From JACDAN01 sp035776735 (GTDB lineage: Bacteria > Actinomycetota > Thermoleophilia > Gaiellales > Gaiellaceae): a DNA stretch of 64,000 nucleotides. A program made the position numbers and the translations under genes. The notes under the pieces are model-generated. The model was given only the letters and a program-made list of their open reading frames with translations, made no database searches and was not told the origin of the DNA. The DNA is taken from positions 1-64,000 of the forward strand of contig DASSSO010000220.1 in assembly GCA_035776735.1 (NCBI GenBank), read 5' to 3'. Positions 43,771 to 50,950 of the stretch are shown piece by piece (position 1 is the first letter of the stretch; the number at the start of each line of letters is the position of its first letter).

Positions 43771-43869
43771 TACCTGACTGAGCTCTCTTCCGCTTCGGTG
43801 GACAGGTTGTACCAAGTCTCGATCCATTCGAAGACGGCGGCGCGGACCTCCGCCAGGGAGCGCCACGGC
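43771..43869 (-). pseudogene. C-terminal remnant of IS3-family transposase
   Basis: The frame PWRSLAEVRAAVFEWIETWY then NLSTEAEESSVR and a stop resembles the end of the IS3 OrfB integrase core (sl.ear.avf.wIe.wYN..R.Hs.LG), diverging after WYN. Only about 30 codons remain and the DDE catalytic residues are absent. Confidence 0.5.
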
Positions 43870-43889
43870 TGCCGCCCTCAGGGCTCTCG

Positions 43890-43934
43890 GGTGTCAGGTC
43901 TTGCATTTGATGCGTCAGCGCAAGACCTGACACC
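43890..43934. repeat. REP-like perfect inverted repeat
   Basis: GGTGTCAGGTCTTGC (43890-43904) is the exact reverse complement of GCAAGACCTGACACC (43920-43934), with a 15-base loop. Elements of this sequence type commonly accompany RAYT transposases. The TCAGGTCT core also lies at the end of the RAYT remnant at 36986. Confidence 0.6.
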
Positions 43935-44489
43935 ATGGTTCCCCGGAGGGTGCGGCGGCGGAGTCGATGTAGCGGCTCGTGAACCGGTCACTCGGCCCGA
44001 GTTGGATCTCGTGGCTGTTCCTCGCGATCTGCAGTCGCGGTCACCCGGCGATTACCTTGAGTCGAAGCTCGCCCGCCGAGCCTGTGGACGAGCTGCGAGA
44101 TCTGCTCGCCGAGCCGCCGAAGTCGTAGCTATCCGTGGGGCGGACTGAAACCGCCGACCGCCACGGTTGCGCGAAGGTTTGGCCACGCTCCTCCAACCCG
44201 TGTCGTCGTCCATATCAACCGCCGCCGGCGTGTCGTCTTCCAGCTCAAAGGCGGGTGGCGTCCTTTCGGCGGCTCCTCCCCGATCGACGATGAGGGCATT
44301 CAGTGGGTCGGGCTGATCGCGTGCGCGCGCGACGGCCGTCGTCCGCCACCGCGAGATCAACCTCCGGCCCTCACGCAAGATTTGTGCTCACCTCGGCTTT
44401 GCTCCCGCTGACGGGCGTTCCCGACGAGCGTCTTCGGACGCCAGCTCAGAGGCGACCACGCGCGCCAATCATGACCGCGCGTCCGCATG
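43935..44489. other. Intergenic, degraded DNA before the island end
   Basis: No gene supported. 44055-44124 is the second copy of the 70-bp repeat at 37691-37762. The remaining frames have shadow composition and no conserved motif. Confidence 0.4.
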
Positions 44490-44514
44490 GCGTGCCCCCA
44501 CCGGTGCCCCCACG
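44490..44514 (+). promoter_or_regulatory. Integrase arm-type sites, right
   Basis: Two GTGCCCCCAC copies (44492-44501, 44504-44513) in a 25-bp block identical to 26888-26912, 30 bases inside the right core repeat. Confidence 0.65.
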
Positions 44515-44544
44515 CACGAGAGGAAACGGCGACTTGCAGGGTGA

Positions 44545-44565
44545 GTTCGAGTCCAGGCGGGCCCA
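44545..44565 (+). other. attR core (copy of tRNA 3' end)
   Basis: Exact 21-bp copy of 26791-26811. No tRNA 5' part precedes it, as expected for the far end of an element integrated in a tRNA gene. Confidence 0.78.
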
Positions 44566-44751
44566 CTCACCACCGCCTGACTACGCGGAAACGGCATCGC
44601 TACGCGGGTCAGGCGTGCCGGCGGTGCGAGGTTTGCGCGTACGGTGCCTACCCAGGGCCCCGTACTCTCTCCAACGATGCGGGAACGGGCGCCCGTCCAA
44701 ACGAACCGCCTCCACTGCTGCGAGTGCGGCCGCTAGAGAGCCTCAGGACTC

Positions 44752-45057
44752 CTAGAGCCCTTGGTACTCGATGAGGACTGCGACCGGTTGGCCCTGCTGA
44801 TGGATGATCGATGCGACCTCATCGCCCGGTTTGAGCTCCCGGACGACGCTCCTGCCCGGAGGCACCGCGAGGTTGTCTTCGACGGTGAAGGCTCCAGGCT
44901 TGCCGATGGCAAGCCGTACGCGGGCGCCCTCGAAATCACTCGCCAGTGACAGGAAGATTCGGTCGTACTTAACGGCCCCCGTGTTCTTGCACGGCGGAAG
45001 CGCGACCATTACGCGCTCGGATGGTTCGACTACCTCCTGGAAAGCTCCTGCGGCCAC
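44752..45057 (-). CDS. Hypothetical protein, 101 aa
   Basis: The start GTG at 45057 is fixed by GGAGGTGATC just upstream. The product reads MAAGAFQEVVEPSERVMVAL, PPCKNTGAVKYDRIFLSLAS, DFEGARVRLAIGKPGAFTVE and ends VASIIHQQGQPVAVLIEYQG plus L. It is beta-rich with one cysteine, no signal and no membrane helix, likely a small cytosolic beta-barrel. The function is not recognised. Confidence 0.55.
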   Translation of the reverse strand: MAAGAFQEVVEPSERVMVALPPCKNTGAVKYDRIFLSLASDFEGARVRLAIGKPGAFTVEDNLAVPPGRSVVRELKPGDEVASIIHQQGQPVAVLIEYQGL

Positions 45058-45156
45058 TGCGATCACCTCCAACGTGTCGGTGCCGCTGAGTTTAGAGAGG
45101 GCTGCGATACGCCTATTTCGCCGTTCGGTCCCAGCCGGAGACGCAAGGGAGACCGC

Positions 45157-45261
45157 ATGGCACTCTTTGCGTGGTCGCGATCCGAGACGACGACGGGGAT
45201 CAACCTCCGGCGCTGGTGGTTGAAGAAGGACCACGACTGGCGAGCGACGCCGCTTAGCTGA
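45157..45261 (+). CDS. Possible small protein, 34 aa
   Basis: AAGGGAG five bases before ATG, then a frame reading MALFAWSRSETTTGINLRRW and ending DHDWRATPLS. The ribosome site is the main support; the composition (three Trp, basic) is not shadow-like. Uncertain. Confidence 0.3.
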   Translation: MALFAWSRSETTTGINLRRWWLKKDHDWRATPLS

Positions 45262-45396
45262 AGTTCCGGCTGCTCGAGGCGTCCGCGTCGCGCGGTCTTC
45301 GGAAAAACCCGGATGGAGACCAGCGCTGCCCCCGATGTCTGGGTGGAGGCGCCGTGCCAGCGTTCGTAACAAACGCAACGAGCAAGGAGGATCGTG

Positions 45397-45642
45397 ATGA
45401 CCCGGAACATGGGCACACTTGATCGCAGTCTTCGGGCCTTCGTCGTCGCGCCGGTCGCCATCTTGGTGGCGTTCATTCTCGGCGCGGGCACGCTCGGCGG
45501 TGTCATTCTCTTTGTCCTCGCCGGGCTCATGCTGGCCACAGCCGTGACCGCCTTTTGCCCGACCTACACCCTGTTCGGGATCTCCACGAGCCCGCACGGA
45601 CTGCATCGCGTCGGCCGTGGCATCGGCCACGGCCACGCTTGA
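45397..45642 (+). CDS. YgaP-like/DUF2892 inner membrane protein, 81 aa
   Basis: AAGGAGG stands eight bases before ATG. MGTLDRSLRAFVVAPVAILV, the hydrophobic pair that follows, and TAFCPTYTLFGISTSP match the DUF2892 family (two helices with the FCP.Y...GI.T ending) seen alone or fused to rhodanese domains in YgaP. Role in stress or sulfur metabolism is only suggested by the family. Confidence 0.8.
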   Translation: MTRNMGTLDRSLRAFVVAPVAILVAFILGAGTLGGVILFVLAGLMLATAVTAFCPTYTLFGISTSPHGLHRVGRGIGHGHA

Positions 45643-45686
45643 TGGCAGCGGCCCGGCGAGCCGAGGGGGTAGGAGAGGAGCAAAGG

Positions 45687-45965
45687 ATGAGACGGATAGC
45701 GATTGGCGCCGCTCTCACCGGCGTCGGCCTGCTAGTTGCGCGTGTTCTTGCACCCAAGCTGCACGCGCGCCTCCTCGCTGGTTGCGAGCGCATGTTCGAG
45801 CAGATGCCCGACGATCTCCCGCCCAAGCGGATGATGCGGGGCATCGAGGAGATCCGCGCGAACACCGCGCGAGCTCTTGAGCTCCTCGAGGAGCGCAAGG
45901 AGGCGGGCCAGGCCGAGCCGCACGGCGAGGGCGCCTCGACTCGGGCGGTGGGTCATGCGGCTTGA
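45687..45965 (+). CDS. Small membrane-anchored protein, 92 aa
   Basis: AGGAGAGGAG precedes the ATG. One N-terminal helix (AIGAALTGVGLLVARVLAPK) is followed by a charged soluble part with CERMFEQMPDDLPPKRMMRG and a helical ALELLEERKEA tail. It lies 44 bases after the DUF2892 gene and 36 bases before the SHOCT gene, so the three look like an operon. No family is recognised with certainty. Confidence 0.65.
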   Translation: MRRIAIGAALTGVGLLVARVLAPKLHARLLAGCERMFEQMPDDLPPKRMMRGIEEIRANTARALELLEERKEAGQAEPHGEGASTRAVGHAA

Positions 45966-46001
45966 GGAAGACCGCTTCCCCGCGACAAGACGGAGGTGAA
46001 A

Positions 46002-46325
46002 GTGAATCTCGGATTGACCGTTCCTCTCGCTGACAGCTGGGGCATGCACGGCGACGTCGGTGCTGGATGGATGATCGTGATGATGCTCGTGATGGTGCTT
46101 TTCTGGGGGGCAATCATCCTCGGGATTGTCTGGCTCGTCCGCGGTGCGTTCGACGGCGGGCGGGGAGGGCGAAGGGAGACGCCGACCGAGATCCTCGAAC
46201 GACGATTCGCCGAAGGCGCGATCTCGGTGGAGGACTACCACGAGCGGCGGGAGGTCATCGGAAACGCGACTCGTGGGAACAAGGGAGGCGGCGCACCAGG
46301 GCGCGAGCCTCGACCGTCCCACTAG
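46002..46325 (+). CDS. SHOCT-domain membrane protein, 107 aa
   Basis: GGAGG at 45992-45996 favours the GTG at 46002 over the one at 45996. One helix (GWMIVMMLVMVLFWGAIILG) is followed by the short C-terminal SHOCT motif ETPTEILERRFAEGAISVED then YHERREVI. SHOCT proteins are small, common in actinobacterial stress and envelope loci, and of unclear function. Confidence 0.8.
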   Translation: MNLGLTVPLADSWGMHGDVGAGWMIVMMLVMVLFWGAIILGIVWLVRGAFDGGRGGRRETPTEILERRFAEGAISVEDYHERREVIGNATRGNKGGGAPGREPRPSH

Positions 46326-46610
46326 CGACTCCGCAAGCGGAGCTCGAGGAAGGCCAGGGCGTTTGGCTTCAAGAGGCTGGCCCTGCGACGAAGTCCGTTC
46401 GCCTGAAAGCTCTTCGCCTCGCGCGCATCTCGCGCGTCGGTGTCTTGCGGGCTCGGGCCGGAACCTGGCGCAGGGCCAGTCCCAAACATCGTACGCCTTC
46501 TGAAGCGTGAGCGCGGTTAAGCCTTAGGACCGATCCGCAACCGGCGACGGCCTTTGCAGATACGGCTCAGCTCGCCGTAGAGTCACGATGTTCCCTAACG
46601 AAAGGATCAC

Positions 46611-46694
46611 GTGTCCTGGCTTTGGATCATCATCATCGCCATTGTTGTGTTAGCCGTCCTTGGCTACTTTGGCCGGGGACGCATGTCTAGGTAG
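46611..46694 (+). CDS. 27-residue single-helix membrane peptide
   Basis: GTG at 46611 after AAAGGA: MSWLWIIIIAIVVLAVLGYF then GRGRMSR and a stop. A single hydrophobic helix with a basic cytosolic tail, of the type of tiny actinobacterial hydrophobic proteins ending in GYFGRGR. Too short for usual gene finders. The membrane helix and the ribosome site support it. Confidence 0.6.
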   Translation: MSWLWIIIIAIVVLAVLGYFGRGRMSR

Positions 46695-46737
46695 CCGCGC
46701 CCCCGGGTCGAGCCTCGTTCGCTCGTTCCGCAGGGGT

Positions 46738-46758
46738 GTTCGAGTCCAGGCGGACCCA
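46738..46758 (+). repeat. Third copy of the tRNA att core (1 mismatch)
   Basis: Matches 26791-26811 at 20 of 21 positions (A instead of G in the acceptor part). It lies 2.19 kb beyond attR and may mark the far end of an earlier or tandem insertion covering 44566-46737. Confidence 0.6.
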
Positions 46759-47020
46759 CTAGAACCTCCCATCCCCGGGATCTGCTCGCCGCAGCCGTCG
46801 GTCCCAGCCGGAGAGGAGGGAACCTGGATGGCGATGGCGAGGCGGCCTGTCCCGTGCCGATGACGGCGACGTCGCAATGCTCATCCGATTCGTTCGCTCT
46901 TGGGTTCGGAAGTGTCATGCCTTTCGCGTTCCCACCGGCCGCCCTCCAAAGCGCGCCGACCGATCACTTTCTCGGCCCAGCGTGGTCTACAGCCAGAGAG
47001 CCCGACGAAAGGAGACCGAC

Positions 47021-47608
47021 ATGCGCAAGGTGGTCGTCAACGAGTTTCTGAGCCTGGACGGCGTCGCCCAGGCACCCGGCGGCGAGGACGAGGACACCAG
47101 CGGCGGCTTCGCCCACGGCGGCTGGAGCATGCAGTACATGGACGACCCGTCCATGAACCGCGTCCTCGGCGCGATCAACGAGGCGGGCGGCTACCTGCTC
47201 GGCCGCCGGACCTACGAGATCTTTGCGGCGTACTGGCCGAACGCGCCCGAGGAGGAGCAGGTGATCGCCGAGCCCCTGAACACGAAGCCGAAGCACGTCG
47301 CCTCGACCACGCTCGAGAACCCGCTCGAGTGGCAGAACTCGACGGTGCTGGAGGGCTCCGTTCCCGAGGCCGTGGCCGCGCTGAAACAGGAGGACGGCGG
47401 CGACCTCCACGTGATCGGCAGCCTCGACCTGCTCGGGACCCTGTTCGAGCACGATCTCGTCGACGAGCTTCGGCTGATGGTCGACCCGGTTCTCCTCGGC
47501 GGCGGGAAGCGCCTCTTCGTGGACGACGGCAAACTCCGGCCGCTGCGACTCGTCGACAGCCAGGTGACTACGACGGGAGCGATTCTCGCGACCTACGCCC
47601 GCGCCTAG
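47021..47608 (+). CDS. Dihydrofolate-reductase-like (RibD C-terminal) protein, 195 aa
   Basis: AAAGGAG before ATG. MRKVVVNEFLSLDGVAQAPG, GGYLLGRRTYEIFAAYWPNA, LHVIGSLDLLGTLFEHDLVD, ELRLMVDPVLLGGGKRLF and a C-terminal LVDSQVTTTGAILATY are the blocks of the YwjB/RibD-C-like DHFR fold. NADPH binding is expected; the substrate is unknown, as for most chromosomal members. Its stop shares two bases with the stop of the opposed quinone-reductase remnant. Confidence 0.88.
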   Translation: MRKVVVNEFLSLDGVAQAPGGEDEDTSGGFAHGGWSMQYMDDPSMNRVLGAINEAGGYLLGRRTYEIFAAYWPNAPEEEQVIAEPLNTKPKHVASTTLENPLEWQNSTVLEGSVPEAVAALKQEDGGDLHVIGSLDLLGTLFEHDLVDELRLMVDPVLLGGGKRLFVDDGKLRPLRLVDSQVTTTGAILATYARA

Positions 47609-47720
47609 CTCACGCGGAGCACGACATTGCCCGTCTTCTGACCGGTCTCGCCGTAGCGGACGGCCTCGACGATCTCGTCCAGCTCGTACCGCCGGTCGAT
47701 CACGGGCCGATACTGGCGTC
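47605..47720 (-). pseudogene. C-terminal tail of zinc-type quinone reductase/alcohol dehydrogenase
   Basis: On the minus strand: YRPVIDRRYELDEIVEAVRY then GETGQKTGNVVLRVS and a stop. This is the characteristic end of the MDR superfamily (P.i.r.y.L.e..eA...v..g...GKvVl.v). Only about 35 codons remain; the rest has been replaced by the lipoprotein gene. Confidence 0.7.
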
Positions 47721-47762
47721 CTCGTCCTCGTGGAGCCGGCGGAGCGCGCAGAATTCATCGGA

Positions 47763-48095
47763 GTGATCCGGCCCGCCGCTCCAGCCGCGCTCGTCCTGAC
47801 CGTCCTGCTCCTGGGCGGGCCGGCCTGCGGATCGGGCGACGGCGACGACGAAGCCTCTGCTGCGGAGGTCGAGCGGGCCCTCAGGGCGGACCTGCTGAGC
47901 GGCGAGGGCGATCGTGTCGTCGATCTCGGAACGAGCCCACCGAAGCTCGTGGAGTGCAGGAAGGACCCCGATACGAAGACCGGCTGGCGCTGCACCGTGA
48001 CCGCCGCGAGCGGTCGGAGCATCATCTGCATCGTCCAGGCGGAGTCGGAAAGCGGCAAGACGATCAGGCGCGTCTGCGCGCCCGTCGACTACTGA
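47763..48095 (+). CDS. Small lipoprotein, 110 aa
   Basis: The GTG at 47763 gives MIRPAAPAALVLTVLLLGGP then ACGSGDGDD, a lipoprotein signal with Cys at the lipobox; the in-frame GTG at 47730 would add 11 residues. The mature part has VDLGTSPPKLVECRKDPDTK, GWRCTVTAASGRSIICIVQA and VCAPVDY, with four cysteines and a DUF4333-like beta pattern. The last 7 bases overlap the convergent ligase gene. Function unknown. Confidence 0.65.
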   Translation: MIRPAAPAALVLTVLLLGGPACGSGDGDDEASAAEVERALRADLLSGEGDRVVDLGTSPPKLVECRKDPDTKTGWRCTVTAASGRSIICIVQAESESGKTIRRVCAPVDY

Positions 48096-49603
48096 GAGCC
48101 CCCGGGGAGCAGCGCGCGCAGGGAATCGATCGTGTCCGCCTCCTCGGCGCGCTTGTCCGGCCGGTAGCGCTTCACGCGAGCGAAGCGCAGCGCGACGCCG
48201 CCGGGGTAGCGCGTCGAGGCCTGGACGCCGTCCAGCGCGATCTCGACGACCAGCTCGGGGTGCACGAGCACGGCGATCCCCCGCCGGCCCGTCTCACGCT
48301 CGAGCAGCGCCTTCGTCTGCCAGTCGAGGAGCTCGTCGGTCAGTCCCTTGAAGCACTTCCCGACCATCACGAACTCGCCCGTCGCAGAGTCGCGGGCGCC
48401 GAGGTGGAGGTTCGAGAGCCGCCCCTCCCGCCGGCCATGGCCCCATTCCGCGCCGAGCACGACGAGGTCGTAGGTTTGGACCGGCTTCACCTTGCGCCAC
48501 GCCTTTCCGCGCCGTCCGGCTGCGTAGGGCGACGCGGCGTCCTTCACGACGACGCCCTCGTGCCCGGCGAGCAGCGCCGCGTCCAGCACGCGCTCGGCGT
48601 CCTCCGGCGACGAGGTGAGGAGGCCCGGGATCTTGAGCTCAGGCGCAATCGCCGCGAGCCGCGCGGCACGAGCTTCGAGCGGCGTGTCGAGCAGGTCCTC
48701 GCCGTCCGCGTGCAGCAGGTCGAAGAGGAAGGTGACGACCCCCTCCGGCGGCGCCTCCCGGTCGATCCGCGAGACGGTCTCCTGGAACGCGGCTGGGCCC
48801 TCGTCCCCCATCCAGAGCGCCTCCCCGTCCAGGACCGCCTGCCTCACAGGGAGGCTGCGCACCGCGTCGACAATGCCGGGCAGCGCCTGCGTGATCTCGT
48901 TGAGGTTGCGCGTGTAGACGCGAACCTCGTCGCCGCGGCGGTGGATCTGGATGCGGATCCCGTCGAGCTTCCACTCCACCGACGCGCGCTCGAAGCCGGC
49001 CACGGCGTCGCCCACGCTCTCCGCCGTGGAGGCGAGCATCGGCAGGATCGGCCGGAAGAGCTCGAAGCCGACCTCTCGGAGCCCCTCCTCACCGGCCGCC
49101 ATCGCGATCGCCGCCGTCCGCGTCAGGTCGCCCGAGAGCATGTGCGCCCGGCGCGCGACCCCACCCGGGACCCCGGCCGCCTTCGCGACGGCATCGGTCA
49201 TCACCCCGGCGAGCGCGCCCTGCCTCAGCTCGCCGGTCAGCAAACGCTTGACGAAGCCGGCCTCGTCTTCCGTCGCCCGCCCGAGAAGCTCGCCCAGGAT
49301 CCGCCTGCGCTCCGCCGCCGATCCGCTTCCGGTCGTTTGCTGGATGTCGGAGATCGCCCGGTCGAGCTCGGCGACCGTCAGCGACGCGTGCTCGGCCGTC
49401 GGGTGCTCGAGGCCGTAGACCGTCGAGTAGCCCACGCCGACGCGGCCCTGCCGCGGCACGCCGGTGAGAAAGCCGACGGCGAGCGGCACCTCGCCGGGCT
49501 CGAGCTCCTTGAGCAGCCCGGCGAGAATCGCGACCTTTCCGGTGCGCGAGCTGGTGCCGGCCACCTCGTTCGAGGCCGCCACGACGTCCGCGAGCAGCGT
49601 CAT
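48089..49603 (-). CDS. ATP-dependent DNA ligase (LigB/archaeal-type)
   Basis: 504 residues. The N-terminal helical DNA-binding domain is followed by the adenylation motif VEWKLDGIRIQIHRRGD (Lys of KLDG carries AMP, near 212). Other nucleotidyltransferase motifs: YTRNLNEIT, AVLDGEALW, VTFLFDLLHADG, GHEGVVVKD and GRRGKAWRKVKP. The OB domain ends with RYPGGVALRFARVKRYRPDK. It seals nicks using ATP; actinobacteria carry it beside NAD-dependent LigA, usually for repair. It lies two bases from the M48 protease stop codon's end, so the two may be co-transcribed. Confidence 0.92.
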   Translation of the reverse strand: MTLLADVVAASNEVAGTSSRTGKVAILAGLLKELEPGEVPLAVGFLTGVPRQGRVGVGYSTVYGLEHPTAEHASLTVAELDRAISDIQQTTGSGSAAERRRILGELLGRATEDEAGFVKRLLTGELRQGALAGVMTDAVAKAAGVPGGVARRAHMLSGDLTRTAAIAMAAGEEGLREVGFELFRPILPMLASTAESVGDAVAGFERASVEWKLDGIRIQIHRRGDEVRVYTRNLNEITQALPGIVDAVRSLPVRQAVLDGEALWMGDEGPAAFQETVSRIDREAPPEGVVTFLFDLLHADGEDLLDTPLEARAARLAAIAPELKIPGLLTSSPEDAERVLDAALLAGHEGVVVKDAASPYAAGRRGKAWRKVKPVQTYDLVVLGAEWGHGRREGRLSNLHLGARDSATGEFVMVGKCFKGLTDELLDWQTKALLERETGRRGIAVLVHPELVVEIALDGVQASTRYPGGVALRFARVKRYRPDKRAEEADTIDSLRALLPGGSQ

Positions 49604-49604
49604 G

Positions 49605-50885
49605 TCAGGCCGGGCGGGCCCACTCCCGGCCGGCGGCGAGCCGCTCCGGCGCCGACGGGTGGCTGAAGAAGAAGAGGTAGGCGGCTTTCGGCGGGTCCAG
49701 GTCTCCGAGGTTCGAGAGCGCGAGGTTCCGGTGCGTCGCCTCGTAGGCCTCCGGGTCTCGGGTCAGGTCGAGGGAGAAGCGGTCGGCGTCCCGCTCCCAG
49801 CCCCGAGAGAGCGCGAGCGCGAACGGACGGACGGCGAGCTCGCCGACGGCGCCGGCGAAGAGGACGAAGGGGATGACGCGCGGATCGCCAGGGCCGTCGG
49901 CACCGATCGCGCGGAGCAGCTCGTCCCACCGGAAGAGCACCCACAGCGCGAGGACGAAGAGCGCCGTCCCGGCCATCCCGATCGCCGTGCCCACTACAAC
50001 GTGCCGGTACCGGCGGTGGCCGAGCTCGTGGGCGACGACGAGCCGGACCTCTCCCGGCTCCTCGCGGCCGAGCAGCGTGTCCCAGACCACGACGCGGCGG
50101 GTCTTGCCGATGCCGGAGACGTACGCGTTGTGCTTCCTCGTCCGGCGGCTCGCGTCGGCGACGAGGACGTCCCGTATCGGCACCTCCGCCTCGTCGGCGA
50201 GCCGCCTGAGGTCCCGCGCGAGCGCTTCGTCGCCGAGCGGCTCGAACTTGTTGAACACCGGCTCGAGCAGGACGGGCGCCAGGAAGGTGACGACGAAGAC
50301 GATCGCGGCGCCGCCGAGGGCCGCGACGACGGGCCACCAGGACGGGAAGAGGTGGACGGACGCGATCAGCCCGAGCATGGCGATCGCCGTCAGGACGGTG
50401 CCGATCGCGACGCCCTTCGTCCGGTCCCAGGCCCAGCCGCCGAGCGTCTGCGTCGAGAACCCCCAGCGCCGCTCGTGCAGGTATCCGCGCCAGAACGCGA
50501 TCGGGGTCGCGACGAGGGAGCCGATCAGCGTCACGAGCACCGAGAACGCGATCGCCTCGCCCCACCAGGGCAGCCCGTCGACGAGGTCGAAGAGCCAGTC
50601 GCCGAGCCCGCCGAAGCTGAGCAGTCCGAGCACGACGAGCCCGAGAGCGATGCCGGCGACACGCGCGAGATAGACCGGGCGGTGGTACCTCCGGGCCCGC
50701 TCCACCTGCTCGGAATCGAAGATCTGGCGGCCGCTACTTAGAGCCTGTTCCAGGGTTCGGCTCCTTGCCAGGGTGCGATGGGTGGATGCCAGGCACGGAC
50801 GCAGGCCGCGTTCATATCCGCTGATCTGGACGCGGCCGAGGACGACGTCTGGCGCCGCCCAGCGCGGCCTGGCGAGACAGCCCAA
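49605..50885 (-). CDS. M48-family membrane metalloprotease (HtpX/Ste24-like), 5' end remade by insert
   Basis: Zinc site VVAHELGHRRYRHV with the third ligand in SRGWERDADRFSLDL. Helices: VAGIALGLVVLGLLSFGG, AIAFSVLVTLIGSLVATP, AIAMLGLIASVHLF and ALGGAAIVFVVTFLAPVL, as in Ste24-type enzymes, which cut membrane proteins and prenylated peptides. The first about 48 residues of this frame are encoded by a 160-bp insert. Without the insert and one TTA copy, the gene would start at an ATG at 50916 (MDSTLSSGRQIFDSEQVERA). The present start (TTG at 50885 or a later codon) is uncertain, so expression may be lost or altered. Confidence 0.8.
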   Translation of the reverse strand: MGCLARPRWAAPDVVLGRVQISGYERGLRPCLASTHRTLARSRTLEQALSSGRQIFDSEQVERARRYHRPVYLARVAGIALGLVVLGLLSFGGLGDWLFDLVDGLPWWGEAIAFSVLVTLIGSLVATPIAFWRGYLHERRWGFSTQTLGGWAWDRTKGVAIGTVLTAIAMLGLIASVHLFPSWWPVVAALGGAAIVFVVTFLAPVLLEPVFNKFEPLGDEALARDLRRLADEAEVPIRDVLVADASRRTRKHNAYVSGIGKTRRVVVWDTLLGREEPGEVRLVVAHELGHRRYRHVVVGTAIGMAGTALFVLALWVLFRWDELLRAIGADGPGDPRVIPFVLFAGAVGELAVRPFALALSRGWERDADRFSLDLTRDPEAYEATHRNLALSNLGDLDPPKAAYLFFFSHPSAPERLAAGREWARPA

Positions 50886-50900
50886 TCCTGGAGCGGGCTC
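50741..50900. mobile_element. 160-bp MITE-like insert in codon 5 of the M48 gene
   Basis: Terminal inverted repeats GAGCCTGTTCCAGG (50741-50754) and CCTGGAGCGGGCTC (50887-50900) match at 12 of 14 positions. TTA flanks both sides (50738-50740, 50901-50903), a 3-bp target duplication like that of IS1031-group IS5 elements (TNA). It encodes no transposase. Removing it with one TTA restores an in-frame protease start. Confidence 0.72.
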
Positions 50901-50950
50901 TTAACGTACTGTCCATCAAACGTGAACATTCGCACGTCTAAATTCTGACG

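Larger units (their letters stand above)
26791..44565. mobile_element. Integrated element at tRNA(CAU), 17.8 kb, RHS cargo
   Basis: The last 21 bases of the tRNA (26791-26811) recur exactly at 44545-44565. Just inside the tRNA are a tyrosine integrase and an overlapping excisionase-like gene, both pointing at the tRNA. A 25-bp sequence holding two GTGCCCCCAC sites is found inside both ends (26888-26912 and 44490-44514). Upon excision these would flank the core, as arm sites do in lambda-type attP. Cargo: two toxin-antitoxin-like pairs, a LuxR regulator, two RHS genes with small downstream genes, and many remnants. No conjugation or capsid genes are seen, so transfer would need a helper. Confidence 0.8.

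Noticed and set aside
44357..44566. Minus-strand frame with GPPGLEL and WGHRWGH, like many database entries
   Set aside because: It is the translation of the att core and the arm sites, not a protein; the same artefact appears at 26812-26950 and 46664-46918.
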